Below are positions 38,908 to 47,199 of a stretch of 64,000 nt of DNA, in pieces. The notes under the pieces are model-generated. The model worked only from the letters and a program-made list of their open reading frames with translations, did no database searches and had not been told where the DNA came from. Numbering within the stretch: the first letter of the stretch is position 1; the number at the start of each line of letters is the position of its first letter. Location: contig DASRES010000090.1 of the NCBI GenBank assembly GCA_035651955.1, positions 49,237 to 113,236 of the forward strand. Reading direction: 5' to 3'. A program made the position numbers and the translations under genes. The stretch comes from Acidimicrobiia bacterium (GTDB lineage: Bacteria; Actinomycetota; Acidimicrobiia; IMCC26256; JAMXLJ01).

Positions 38908-40071
38908 CTACTTGCTCCCCGTGATCGTCGCGATGTCGTCGCGCGAGTAGCCGAGGTCGCCCCAGATCTCGTCGTTGTGCTCGCCCGCGCGCGGCTGCGG
39001 CCCGCGGATCTCACCCGGTGTGCCGAAGAGATGGATCGGGACGCCGATCTGCGTGGTGCGGCCGAGGTCGGGGTCGTCGACCTCGACGACCATCCCGTTC
39101 GCGGCGAGCTGCGGGTGCGGGTCGCCGAGCGCCTCCTCCATCGTGATGATCGGCTCGATCGCGTGGTTGTTGGCCTGGAACTCCGCCACGAGCTGCGCGC
39201 GGTCGTGGTGCTTGAACGCCTCGCGCCGGCGCCGGTTGATCACCTCGCGCTCCTCGGGCGGCATCGACATGAACGTGAACGCGTCAGGCGCGTCCTCGAG
39301 CCCGAGGATCTCGTCCTGACTCTTCTTCGGCGCCAAACCGCTCATCACCGACGCGTGCACGAACTGGCGGTTCGCGCACTCGAAGATCATCTGCTGGTGG
39401 ATGCCGGGCGGGTACGACTTGCCCATCAGGTCGTGGTACTGCGCGCTGGCGTGCTCGACCTGCTGCCAGATCTGCGTCGTGTACAGGAACGCGCCCTGCA
39501 GCAACGACGTCGTCACGTGCTGGCCGCGTCCCGTCGTCTCGCGCGCGATCAGCGCCGCGAGGATGCCGGTCGGGACGAGGAAGATCGTGCCCATGCTCGG
39601 CATCGGCATGTGGAGGAAGATCGGTCCGAGCCGCCAGCCGGGCTGGTCCCACTGCTGGCCCGAGCTCGCCTGCACCAGCGCGTCGTAGCCCGGGCGGTTC
39701 GCGAAGCGGTGGCCGGGCGGGTAGCCGGGCACCGACGTGTACACGAGACGCGGGAACCGGTCGTGCATCGTCTCGTAGCCCGCGCCGAGCCGCTCCATGA
39801 CACCGGGCCGGAAGCTCTCGACGAGCACGTCGGCGGTCTCCGCCAGTCGGAAGAACGCGTCGCGGCCGGCGCCGGACTTCAGGTCGACGGTGACGGAGCG
39901 GCGGCTGCGGTTCCACACGTGCGAACCGGAGTAGCAGCGGAAAGGGTCGCCGCCCGGGGGCTCGACCTTCACGACGTCGGCGCCCTGCTCGGCGAGCAGC
40001 AGCACCCCGAGCGGGCCCGCGATGCCCCACGACAGGTCGAGGATCCGCACACCGTCCAGCGCACCCGCCAT
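38908..40071 (-). CDS. Class III (CaiB/BaiF) CoA-transferase, copy 2
   Basis: The 387-residue CoA-transferase has RILDLSWGIAGPLGVLLLAEQGADVVKVE and the catalytic Asp in RPGYDALVQASSG. Its C-terminal half is shorter and diverged from copy 1, with a long helical insert (~225-290) rich in Met/Glu/Arg. The ATG follows GGAGG. The TAG stop lies immediately before the GTG start of copy 1. The substrate is unknown; bile-acid, steroid or fatty-acid CoA chemistry is typical of actinobacterial members. Confidence 0.88.
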   Translation of the reverse strand: MAGALDGVRILDLSWGIAGPLGVLLLAEQGADVVKVEPPGGDPFRCYSGSHVWNRSRRSVTVDLKSGAGRDAFFRLAETADVLVESFRPGVMERLGAGYETMHDRFPRLVYTSVPGYPPGHRFANRPGYDALVQASSGQQWDQPGWRLGPIFLHMPMPSMGTIFLVPTGILAALIARETTGRGQHVTTSLLQGAFLYTTQIWQQVEHASAQYHDLMGKSYPPGIHQQMIFECANRQFVHASVMSGLAPKKSQDEILGLEDAPDAFTFMSMPPEEREVINRRRREAFKHHDRAQLVAEFQANNHAIEPIITMEEALGDPHPQLAANGMVVEVDDPDLGRTTQIGVPIHLFGTPGEIRGPQPRAGEHNDEIWGDLGYSRDDIATITGSK

Positions 40072-40160
40072 GCGCGCGCCTCCGCTCGTCGCTCGTCGGC
40101 CGGAGGCGTCAGCGTACGCGCGTCACTGACGCGCGCGTCAGGCGCAGGGCCGGGAGTCGC

Positions 40161-40964
40161 TCACGGCATGCTCTGGACGGCGTTCGCCAGCCCGTCCTCC
40201 CACGCCCAGTTCGTCTCGAAGTGACGGTTCCACTCGACCATCACGTCGTAGAGCCACCACAGGCCGTAGATGCCGCACGTCACGATCGTGACGATGATGC
40301 GGGCGACGTAGTTGTGCTGGCCCTTCACCCGCGACGGGTCGGGCGTCGGGACCGAGGCGCCGAGCCGCTCGTAGATCGCGGCGAGCTCGGCCTCGACCGC
40401 GCCCTCGTTCGCGTCGTGCTTCACGAGATCCTGGTCGAGGAGGATGTAGATGACGATGTGGACGATCCCGCTCGCGATGATCGACAGCACCGTCCAGATC
40501 ACCGGGTCGCGGAAGTCGTTCGTCATCTGGCGCAGCACGCCGAGGTGCATGCCGATCCGGTCGAAGTTGGGTCGGAGCTCGTCGGCGAGACCGCGCGACT
40601 GCGCCTGCTCCCATGCGTACGTCGTCGCCGCGTCGAGGAGCTCGAGCCGGCGCCGGTTGTGGTCGCGTGAGCGCCGCACCAGCTGGTAGAGGACGTAGAA
40701 CCCGTAGATCCCGCACGTCAGCAGCGTCCAGCCGAACGCGGTCCAGAAGTTGAAGATGTAGTCGGTCTCCGCGCGCCCCTGGTACGCGAGCCGGATGCGT
40801 TCCTTCGCGGGCGCGGCGGTCGTCGTGGCGTACCCGCCGCTCGGGACGGGCGGGCCCGGAGGCTCCGGGGGCGGCGGAGGGCCCGGCGGACCGGGCGGCT
40901 CGGGCGGGGGAGGAGGAGGCGGAGGGACGGGCGGCGGACCCGGCGGGGGCGGCGGCTCGCTCAT
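40161..40964 (-). CDS. Proline-rich DUF4234-like membrane protein
   Basis: The 267-residue protein has N-terminal residues ~4-42 that are almost only Pro, Gly and Glu, with several runs of consecutive prolines. This is followed by two copies of a membrane motif, TCGIYGFYVLYQL (~82) and TCGIYGLWWLYDV (~228), typical of DUF4234 proteins, and a further hydrophobic pair near 150-170. The polyproline tract should require EF-P for translation. The function is unknown. ATG follows GGGAGC in the hairpin spacer element. Confidence 0.78.
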   Translation of the reverse strand: MSEPPPPPGPPPVPPPPPPPPEPPGPPGPPPPPEPPGPPVPSGGYATTTAAPAKERIRLAYQGRAETDYIFNFWTAFGWTLLTCGIYGFYVLYQLVRRSRDHNRRRLELLDAATTYAWEQAQSRGLADELRPNFDRIGMHLGVLRQMTNDFRDPVIWTVLSIIASGIVHIVIYILLDQDLVKHDANEGAVEAELAAIYERLGASVPTPDPSRVKGQHNYVARIIVTIVTCGIYGLWWLYDVMVEWNRHFETNWAWEDGLANAVQSMP

Positions 40965-41038
40965 GTTGTCCGCTCCCGGCCCAGAGGGCCGGGCCGCTCG
41001 GGCCCCGCTTCCGCTCGGCTGGAGGCTCGCTCGCTCAT
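40965..41038 (-). repeat. Hairpin-containing spacer element, copy A
   Basis: On the minus strand it reads TGAGCGAGCGAGCC...GCGGAAGCG...AGCGGCCCGGC and ends GAGCGGACAAC just before the DUF4234 start. It contains a perfect 8-bp palindrome CCCGGCCC-AGA-GGGCCGGG (40975-40993). Its outer end repeats the gene's own first ten bases ATGAGCGAGC. It is homologous to the element at 30147-30218. Confidence 0.55.
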
Positions 41039-41087
41039 GGACCGCGAAGGCTAGCGACGCGCCGGACGGCTCGCGTGCATACGTGGG

Positions 41088-41600
41088 TCAGGCCGTCCCG
41101 CTGGTCTCCTGCGCCTCGCGCTCGCGCCGCTTCCGATGCCAGCGCAGACCGCCCTCGAGCGCGGCGAGCAGCGTGTCGTTGTCCTTCGAGAGCCGTTCGT
41201 GCACGTAGCGCTCGAGCCCGACGACCCGCATGATCGGGTTGAACGCCCAGTAGCGCTCGAGGAAGTGGACGCGCGTCCGGCCGTCGCCGAGGTCCTCGAG
41301 ACGGGTGAAGCCCTCGGCGCGCGACCACAGCGGCTTGCCGATCGCGTCGTACTTCCACGACTCGTACGGCTTCACCTGCGTGAGCCACTCCCACGACTGG
41401 CCCATGCCGCCCGACAGCAGGAACTTCGGGACCGGGAACGTGCAGTGGCGGACGAGCCCCTCGCCGATCTCGTCGCCGGGATGGAGGATCTCGATCGAGC
41501 CGATCTTCGCCTGGGGCCGGTCCGCGCCGCGGTACCAGAACATGTCCCACACCTCGCGCGGCGGCGCGTTGAGATCGACTGCGTACTGATGCTCCTGCAC
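41088..41600 (-). CDS. SRPBCC / polyketide-cyclase-like protein
   Basis: The 170-residue START-like fold protein has an N-terminal HQYAVDLNAPPREVWDMFW (typical SRPBCC start), aromatic and glycine-rich middle strands, and a long C-terminal helix (YVHERLSKDNDTLLAALEGGLRW). These proteins bind hydrophobic ligands; no catalytic role can be assigned. GTG 41600 has TAGTGT 7 nt upstream on the minus strand, and the gene is divergent from cbs across 47 bp. Confidence 0.82.
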   Translation of the reverse strand: MQEHQYAVDLNAPPREVWDMFWYRGADRPQAKIGSIEILHPGDEIGEGLVRHCTFPVPKFLLSGGMGQSWEWLTQVKPYESWKYDAIGKPLWSRAEGFTRLEDLGDGRTRVHFLERYWAFNPIMRVVGLERYVHERLSKDNDTLLAALEGGLRWHRKRREREAQETSGTA

Positions 41601-41607
41601 GGGCGAG

Positions 41608-41641
41608 ACACTACGTCGACACCGCGGCGGGCGCGTAGGGT
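41608..41641. promoter_or_regulatory. Back-to-back leaderless -10 boxes between SRPBCC gene and cbs
   Basis: Within 47 bp, the minus strand carries TAGTGT (41613-41608), 7 nt before the SRPBCC GTG. The plus strand carries TAGGGT (41636-41641), 6 nt before the cbs GTG. Neither gene has a Shine-Dalgarno, so both are probably leaderless. Confidence 0.5.
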
Positions 41642-41647
41642 CGGCGG

Positions 41648-43036
41648 GTGACGCCGGACGCGCCGCGCATCGCGGACTCGCTCCTGGACCTCGTCGGCAA
41701 CACGCCGCTCGTGCGGCTCCGCAACGTGGCGCGCGACATGCCGTGCGACGTCGTCGCGAAGCTCGAGATGCTCAACCCGGGCGGCAGCGTGAAGGACCGG
41801 CCCGCGATCGCGATGATCGACGCCGCCGAGCGCGCCGGCCTGCTGCAGCCGGGCGGCACGATCGTCGAGCCGACCTCGGGCAACACCGGCGTCGGCCTCG
41901 CGATCGTCGCCGCGCAGCGCGGCTACCGCTGCATCTTCGTCATGTCGGACAAGATGAGCGCGGAGAAGGTGAAGCTGCTCGAGGCGTACGGCGCGCAGGT
42001 CGTCGTGTGCCCGACCGCGGTGCCGCCCGAGCATCCGGACTCCTATTACTCGACGGCCGAGCGGCTCGTGCGGGAGACGCCGGGTGCGTTCCGTCCGGAC
42101 CAGTACTCGAACCAGGAGAACCCGCGTGCGCATGAGCTGACGACGGGACCCGAGGTCTGGGAGCAGACCGCCGGGCGCGTCACGCACTTCGTCGCCGGCA
42201 TCGGGACGGGCGGCACGATCACGGGCGTCGGTCGCTTCCTCAAGTCGCGCAACCCCGACGTGCAGATCGTCGGTGCGGACCCCGCGGGCTCGGTGTACTC
42301 GGGCGGCACGGGACGGCCGTACCTCGTCGAGGGCATCGGCGAGGACTTCTGGCCGACGACGTTCGATCCCGCCCTCGTCGACCGCGTCGTGGAGGTGAGC
42401 GACGCCGAGTCGTTCCTCATGGCGCGCCGCGTCACGCACGAGGAAGGGATCCTCATCGGCGGTTCGGGCGGCACCGCGGTGCACGCCGCGCTCACGGTCG
42501 CGCGCGACCTCGACGAGGACGCGCTGGTCGTGGTGCTCCTGCCCGACTCGGGTCGCGGCTACTTGTCGAAGATCTTCGACGACCAGTGGATGACCGACTA
42601 CGGCTTCCTGAGCGGTCCCGGTCCGACGTCCGGCGACGTGCTGCGGAGCAAGGGGACCGGCATCCCCGAGCTCGTGCTCGTCACGCCGGACGAGCCGGCA
42701 CGACGGGCGATCGCGCTGATGCGCGACCTCGGCGTCTCGCAGGTGATCGTGAGCGTCACCAAGGACCTGCCGCTCGCGGCCAAGGAGGTGAGCGGTACCG
42801 TCAACGAGCTCGACCTCATGGACCGCGCCTTCCGCGATCCGTCGGTGCTCGACCGGCCGATCGACGACGTGATGGGACCCGCGATCCCGATGGTCGGCAT
42901 CGGCGAACCGGTGGCGCGCGTCGTGCGGTGCCTGGACACCGCCACCGCGGTGCTCGTGCTCGAGGGTGGCCACCCGATCGGCGTGCTGACGCGCGCCGAC
43001 GTGCTGTCGTTCCTCGCGGCGCGGAGTCCCGGCTAG
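41648..43036 (+). CDS. cbs: Cystathionine beta-synthase
   Basis: The 462-residue PLP enzyme condenses serine and homocysteine to cystathionine. The catalytic core (1-~320) has NTPLVRL, the PLP lysine in NPGGSVKDRPA, EPTSGNTGVGLA and GIGTGGTITG; the C-terminus has two CBS domains (~330-460) that could sense an adenosyl ligand. The heme-binding N-terminal extension of animal enzymes is absent. It overlaps metB by 1 bp; together they form a reverse transsulfuration pair making cysteine from homocysteine. Confidence 0.92.
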   Translation: MTPDAPRIADSLLDLVGNTPLVRLRNVARDMPCDVVAKLEMLNPGGSVKDRPAIAMIDAAERAGLLQPGGTIVEPTSGNTGVGLAIVAAQRGYRCIFVMSDKMSAEKVKLLEAYGAQVVVCPTAVPPEHPDSYYSTAERLVRETPGAFRPDQYSNQENPRAHELTTGPEVWEQTAGRVTHFVAGIGTGGTITGVGRFLKSRNPDVQIVGADPAGSVYSGGTGRPYLVEGIGEDFWPTTFDPALVDRVVEVSDAESFLMARRVTHEEGILIGGSGGTAVHAALTVARDLDEDALVVVLLPDSGRGYLSKIFDDQWMTDYGFLSGPGPTSGDVLRSKGTGIPELVLVTPDEPARRAIALMRDLGVSQVIVSVTKDLPLAAKEVSGTVNELDLMDRAFRDPSVLDRPIDDVMGPAIPMVGIGEPVARVVRCLDTATAVLVLEGGHPIGVLTRADVLSFLAARSPG

Positions 43037-44178
43037 TGGCGGACGGCTTCGAGACGCGCGCGATCCACGCCGGGCAACCACCCGACCCGGCGACGGGCGC
43101 CGTCGTGCCGCCGATCTCCCTGGCGACGACGTTCGCGCAGCACGGTGTCGGCGAGCACCAGGGCTACGAGTACGCGCGCACTGCCAACCCCATCCGCGCC
43201 GCGCTCGAGGCCTGCCTGGCGGACCTCGAGGGCGCTCGGCACGGCGCCGCGTACGCGAGCGGGCTCGCAGCCGAGGACGCGATCCTCCGGCTGCTGCGGC
43301 CCGGCGACCACGTCGTCATCCCCGACGACGCGTACGGGGGGACGTACCGGCTCGTCGCCGGCGTGCACGAGGCTGCGGGCGTGCAGTGGTCCGCCGTCGA
43401 CCTGACCGATCTCGACGCGCTCGCATCCGCCTGGCGCGACGAGACGCGCATGGTGTGGGTCGAGACGCCGACGAACCCGCTGCTGACCGTCGTCGACATC
43501 GCGGGCGTCGCGACGTTCGCGCACGAGCGGGGCGCGCGGGTCGTCGTCGACAACACGTTCGCGACCCCGTACCTGCAACGACCGCTCGCGCTCGGTGCCG
43601 ACGTCGTCGTCCACTCCGCGACGAAGTATCTCGGCGGGCACTCCGACGTCGTCGGCGGCTTCGCGGCGACGAACGACGACGAGATCGCCGCGCGTCTCAG
43701 GTTCGTCCAGAACGCGGCCGGCGCGGTGCCGTCTCCGTTCGACTGCTATCTCGTCTTGCGCGGGGTGAAGACGCTCGCGGTCCGCATGGACCGCCATTGC
43801 GCCAATGCCGGCGCGATCGCGCAGATGCTCGCCGGTCACCGATCGGTCGCGTCGGTCCGCTATCCGGGACTGCCGTCGCACCCCGGACACGACGTCGCGG
43901 CGAAGCAGATGCGCGCGTACGGGGGCATGGTGTCGTTCACGCTCGCGGGAGGAGAGGAAGCCGCGCTGCGAGTCGTCGCGTCCACGCGCTTGTTCACGCT
44001 CGCGGAGTCACTCGGTGCCGTGGAGTCGCTGATCGAGCATCCCGCGCGCATGACGCACGCGTCGGCCGCGGGGTCGCCGCTCGCCGTCGACCCCGCGCTG
44101 GTGCGGCTGTCGGTCGGTCTCGAGACCGTCGACGACCTCGTCGCCGATCTGGCTGCCGCGCTCGACGGGCTTGCCTGA
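43036..44178 (+). CDS. metB: Cystathionine gamma-lyase / gamma-synthase family PLP enzyme
   Basis: The 380-residue Cys/Met metabolism PLP enzyme has FETRAIHAGQ at the start, YARTANPIRAALE, the substrate/PLP region WVETPTNPLLTVVDI, VVDNTFATPYLQRP, and the PLP lysine in HSATKYLGGHSDVVGG. Lyase and synthase activities cannot be separated by eye; pairing with cbs favours cystathionine gamma-lyase activity. GTG 43036 overlaps the cbs stop. Confidence 0.92.
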   Translation: MADGFETRAIHAGQPPDPATGAVVPPISLATTFAQHGVGEHQGYEYARTANPIRAALEACLADLEGARHGAAYASGLAAEDAILRLLRPGDHVVIPDDAYGGTYRLVAGVHEAAGVQWSAVDLTDLDALASAWRDETRMVWVETPTNPLLTVVDIAGVATFAHERGARVVVDNTFATPYLQRPLALGADVVVHSATKYLGGHSDVVGGFAATNDDEIAARLRFVQNAAGAVPSPFDCYLVLRGVKTLAVRMDRHCANAGAIAQMLAGHRSVASVRYPGLPSHPGHDVAAKQMRAYGGMVSFTLAGGEEAALRVVASTRLFTLAESLGAVESLIEHPARMTHASAAGSPLAVDPALVRLSVGLETVDDLVADLAAALDGLA

Positions 44179-44204
44179 CGGCCGGCGCGGGTACGCGCGC
44201 GCCC

Positions 44205-44816
44205 GTGCAGGATTCGCTCCCGCTCGGCGACGGACGGAGTCTCGGGGAGATCGCGGCGGACGCCGCGGGGTGCCAGGACTGCGACCTCTACCGCAACGCG
44301 ACCCAGACCGTCTTCGGCGAGGGGCCGGCCGACGCCGAGGTCGTCATGATGGGTGAGCAGCCCGGTGACAAGGAGGACCTGTCGGGCCACCCGTTCGTCG
44401 GGCCGGCCGGCCAGCTCCTCGACCGCGCGCTCGAGGGGGCCGGCATCGACCGCACCCGCGTGTACATCACCAACGCCGTCAAGCACTTCAAGTGGAAGCC
44501 GGCGGGGAAGGTGCGCCTCCACCAGAAGCCGAACCGCGAAGAGGTCAAGGCGTGTCGCCAGTGGTGGGAGCGCGAGCTCGGCGTGATCGAGCCGAAGGTG
44601 GTCGTCTGCCTGGGCGCGACCGCCGCGCAGGCCGTCTTCGGCCCGTCGTTCAAGGTCACGAAGCAGCGCGGCGAGTTCCTCCCGCTGCCCAGCGGGATCC
44701 TCGCGGTCGCGACCGTCCACCCGTCGTCGATCCTGCGCGCGGGCGAGCGTCGGGAGATCGAGTACGCGGACTTCGTGGACGACCTGCGGGCGGTAGCCGC
44801 GCGACTCGACTCGTAG
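44205..44816 (+). CDS. udgX: UdgX-like uracil-DNA glycosylase
   Basis: The 203-residue family 4-type uracil-DNA glycosylase has Fe-S cysteines (CQDCDL near the start and later CLGATAAQ/CRQWW region), GEQPGDKEDLSGHPFVGPAG, and the HPSSILR motif. The loop GKVRLHQKP corresponds to the KRRIH loop of mycobacterial UdgX, whose His forms a covalent bond to the uracil-site sugar; His and the adjacent Arg are kept, the first Arg is Val. It should excise or tightly cap uracil in DNA. The GTG start is a best guess with no Shine-Dalgarno. Confidence 0.85.
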   Translation: MQDSLPLGDGRSLGEIAADAAGCQDCDLYRNATQTVFGEGPADAEVVMMGEQPGDKEDLSGHPFVGPAGQLLDRALEGAGIDRTRVYITNAVKHFKWKPAGKVRLHQKPNREEVKACRQWWERELGVIEPKVVVCLGATAAQAVFGPSFKVTKQRGEFLPLPSGILAVATVHPSSILRAGERREIEYADFVDDLRAVAARLDS

Positions 44817-44818
44817 CG

Positions 44819-45922
44819 CTACGGCGGTTCGGCGCGCGTGGTGCCGTCGGGTCGTCGGTGGACGGTCCAGCCGTGATGGATCTTGGTGTGGTGGAAGCGG
44901 CAGTACGCGCGCAGGTTGGGGAGGTCGGTGGGGCCGCCGTCCGCCCAGTGCTCCTCGTGATGGACGTCGCACCAGTCGGGCGGCCGGTCGCAGCCGGGCC
45001 AGGTGCAGCCACCGTCGCGGACCATGACGGCGACGCGTTGCGCGTTGCTGACGATGCGGGTCCTGCGTCCGAGGTCGAGGATCTCGCCGTCGCTGTCGCG
45101 CATGACACGGCGGACGATCGCGTCGCACGCCAAGCGGCGGATGGTGCTGGGTTGGACGGGCCCGACGTGGGTGAGGTCGCAACGAGCGCGGCGCGGATCG
45201 CTCGGCATGTTCCCTGCCAACGTGTCCGCGTCGATGATCATGCCGAGCTCGACGGCGACCGCGCTGCCGAGGGCGCGCCGCGCCATCTCGTGGAGCGCGT
45301 CGGCGCGGCGTTGCGCGGCCGTGCGGTCGGGATCGACGCTCGGGTCGAGGAACCTCTCGAGCGCGGTGACGAATGCCTCGCCGGCGACGGGGTCGAGGCG
45401 CCCGTCGAGGTGCACGCTGCCGTCGTCCAGCTTCGACACGTGCAACCGGCGCAGCTGCCACGACCGGTCGGGCTCGTCGCCACCTTCGACGTCATCCGCG
45501 ATCGCTCGCCAGCGGCGCATCACCGTGCGGAACTGCTCGGACGACGTGGCGGTCGCGATGTCGAGCAGCGTCTCCTCGCGGTCGTTCAACAGTGCCTCGT
45601 GCCCACGCACGGCCCGGGCCAGGGCGTCGACCTGCGCGCACGTCACGTCGGCGTCCTGCAGACGTCTCGCGGTCCGTTCGTGACCGTGCACCAACCTGCC
45701 GCTCCGCAACAGTCGGGACGCCTCGGGGCCCGTCAGCCGCCCGTGGTGCACCAACCACGCGTGCGTCGACGCGGTGCCGTCCGCCGCCCACTCGCCCGAC
45801 GCGTCGAGCGCGCCGACCGCGGCGAGCAGCGCGGCGTCCAGCCGCTCCCGCTCCGCCAGCAGCTCCAGCACCCGCTCCGATGTACCGAACATCAGTTCGA
45901 TCATACGAGAGGGGTGTGTCAC
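44819..45922 (-). CDS. DUF222 / HNH endonuclease-domain protein
   Basis: The 367-residue protein has the typical actinobacterial arrangement: a helical DUF222 region (~10-260) and a C-terminal HNH domain (~290-345) with CTWPGCDRPPDWCDVHHEEHW and YCRFHHTKIHH supplying zinc Cys pairs and catalytic His. Many copies usually occur per genome and the role is unknown. GTG 45922 directly follows the upstream stop. It is convergent with the udgX-like gene. Confidence 0.9.
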   Translation of the reverse strand: MTHPSRMIELMFGTSERVLELLAERERLDAALLAAVGALDASGEWAADGTASTHAWLVHHGRLTGPEASRLLRSGRLVHGHERTARRLQDADVTCAQVDALARAVRGHEALLNDREETLLDIATATSSEQFRTVMRRWRAIADDVEGGDEPDRSWQLRRLHVSKLDDGSVHLDGRLDPVAGEAFVTALERFLDPSVDPDRTAAQRRADALHEMARRALGSAVAVELGMIIDADTLAGNMPSDPRRARCDLTHVGPVQPSTIRRLACDAIVRRVMRDSDGEILDLGRRTRIVSNAQRVAVMVRDGGCTWPGCDRPPDWCDVHHEEHWADGGPTDLPNLRAYCRFHHTKIHHGWTVHRRPDGTTRAEPP

Positions 45923-46765
45923 TCATCGGTGGAGCGGTGGCTCGTCGGGGACGGTCGCGCGCCGGCCGACCCGCAGCACGCTCAGGTAGTGGCGCGCCGC
46001 CCGGTCGCCCATGCGCGTTCGGATGCGCTCCGCGATGGCGTCGAGCAGCGGCTCCCGGACGTCCGGGTCGAGCCTCCGGTAGATCGACGTCGAGCGGAGC
46101 AGATCGGCGAACCCCGCACCGTCGAACCACTGCACGCTCGGGTACCAGCGCACGACGGTGGGCCCGAACAGGCCGCCGGGCTCGTCGTTGGGCGGCCCCC
46201 AGCCCTCGTCCGTCGCCCGCACCTCGTCTTCGAGTGGCGGATCGCCCCAGTCCGGGTTGCCGGGGCAGAAGCGCTCGTGCAGATCCGCCGTCTCCGCGTA
46301 GACCTCGGGCTCGCCCGGCCTGCGGACGACCAACTTGCCGAGCAGCGCCATCCACCCGCCGGGACGCAGCACGTCGCGCGCGGGTTGCCAGCCGATCGAC
46401 GGATCGACCCAGTGCCACGCTGACGCGGCGAGCACGACGTCGAATCGCCGGCCGCGGTCGTCCCACTCCTCGAAGGACGACACCTCGACCGCGACGTTCG
46501 GGAAGGATGCGAGCCGCTCACGGGCGACGGCCGCCATCCCGGGACCGGGCTCCACGGCCGTCACCGCGCAGCCGATGGCGGCGAGCGAACGCGTCGCCAG
46601 ACCGGTGCCACAGCCCACCTCGAGCACGGACGACCGGGCGCTCGTGCCGGTGATCGTCACGAGGTCCGCGAAGAGCTCGTCGGGATACGCCGGCCGCACG
46701 CGGTCGTACAGCTCCGGTACCTCGTCGAACAGCCGACCGAGCCCGTGTCGATCCGCGCTCGTCAC
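45923..46765 (-). CDS. Class I SAM-dependent methyltransferase
   Basis: The 280-residue methyltransferase has FDEVPELYDRVRPAYPDELF, SAM motif SVLEVGCGTGLATRSLA, the acidic VTAVEPGPGM, and SAWHWVDPSIGW with LRPGGWMALLG. This pattern matches small-molecule methyltransferases related to trans-aconitate/ubiquinone-type enzymes (the WHW segment is common in the group). The substrate is unknown. GTG 46765; the downstream HNH gene starts immediately after its stop. Confidence 0.85.
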   Translation of the reverse strand: MTSADRHGLGRLFDEVPELYDRVRPAYPDELFADLVTITGTSARSSVLEVGCGTGLATRSLAAIGCAVTAVEPGPGMAAVARERLASFPNVAVEVSSFEEWDDRGRRFDVVLAASAWHWVDPSIGWQPARDVLRPGGWMALLGKLVVRRPGEPEVYAETADLHERFCPGNPDWGDPPLEDEVRATDEGWGPPNDEPGGLFGPTVVRWYPSVQWFDGAGFADLLRSTSIYRRLDPDVREPLLDAIAERIRTRMGDRAARHYLSVLRVGRRATVPDEPPLHR

Positions 46766-46811
46766 CTCTTGATCATGACGCCGCTCGCAACGTTGCGGTC
46801 CGAGATTCTCG

Positions 46812-46840
46812 TTGACCTGCGGCGCGGGCGGGCGGACGAT
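46812..46840 (+). promoter_or_regulatory. Candidate promoter for the 98-aa gene
   Basis: TTGACC (46812-46817) and GACGAT (46835-46840) are 17 bp apart. The transcript would carry AGGGAGC shortly before the ATG at 46879. Confidence 0.35.
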
Positions 46841-46878
46841 CGCACCATCAAACCCGCCGACCGACAGGGAGCACCGGC

Positions 46879-47175
46879 ATGGGGTTCGTACAGATCATCG
46901 AGTTCAAGACGTCGAACATCGACGAGATCCGCAGGATCGGCGACGAGTTCGAACAGGCGACCCGGGGGAAGCGGACCGCGACGCGCATGACGCTGTGCGA
47001 GGACCGCGACCGTCCCGGCACCTACGTGCAGATGGTCGAGTTCCCGTCCTACGAGGAGGCGATGAAGAACTCGCAGCTACCGGAGACACAGGAGATCTCC
47101 GGCAAGATGCAGAGCCTCGCGGACGGCTCGGCGACGTTCCGGAACCTCGACGTCATCGAGATGCGCGAGCTCTGA
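46879..47175 (+). CDS. Dimeric alpha/beta-barrel (ABM-like) small protein
   Basis: The 98-residue ferredoxin-like fold protein (MGFVQIIEFKTSNIDEIRRIGDEFEQATRGKRTATRM...) resembles antibiotic-biosynthesis-monooxygenase or EthD-like stress proteins, with MVEFPSYEEAMKNSQLPET typical of the second half. No catalytic residue can be assigned. It is a single-gene unit with its own Shine-Dalgarno, convergent with sdhB. Confidence 0.75.
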   Translation: MGFVQIIEFKTSNIDEIRRIGDEFEQATRGKRTATRMTLCEDRDRPGTYVQMVEFPSYEEAMKNSQLPETQEISGKMQSLADGSATFRNLDVIEMREL

Positions 47176-47199
47176 CCGGCGCCGAGCGCGTCGCGCGCC

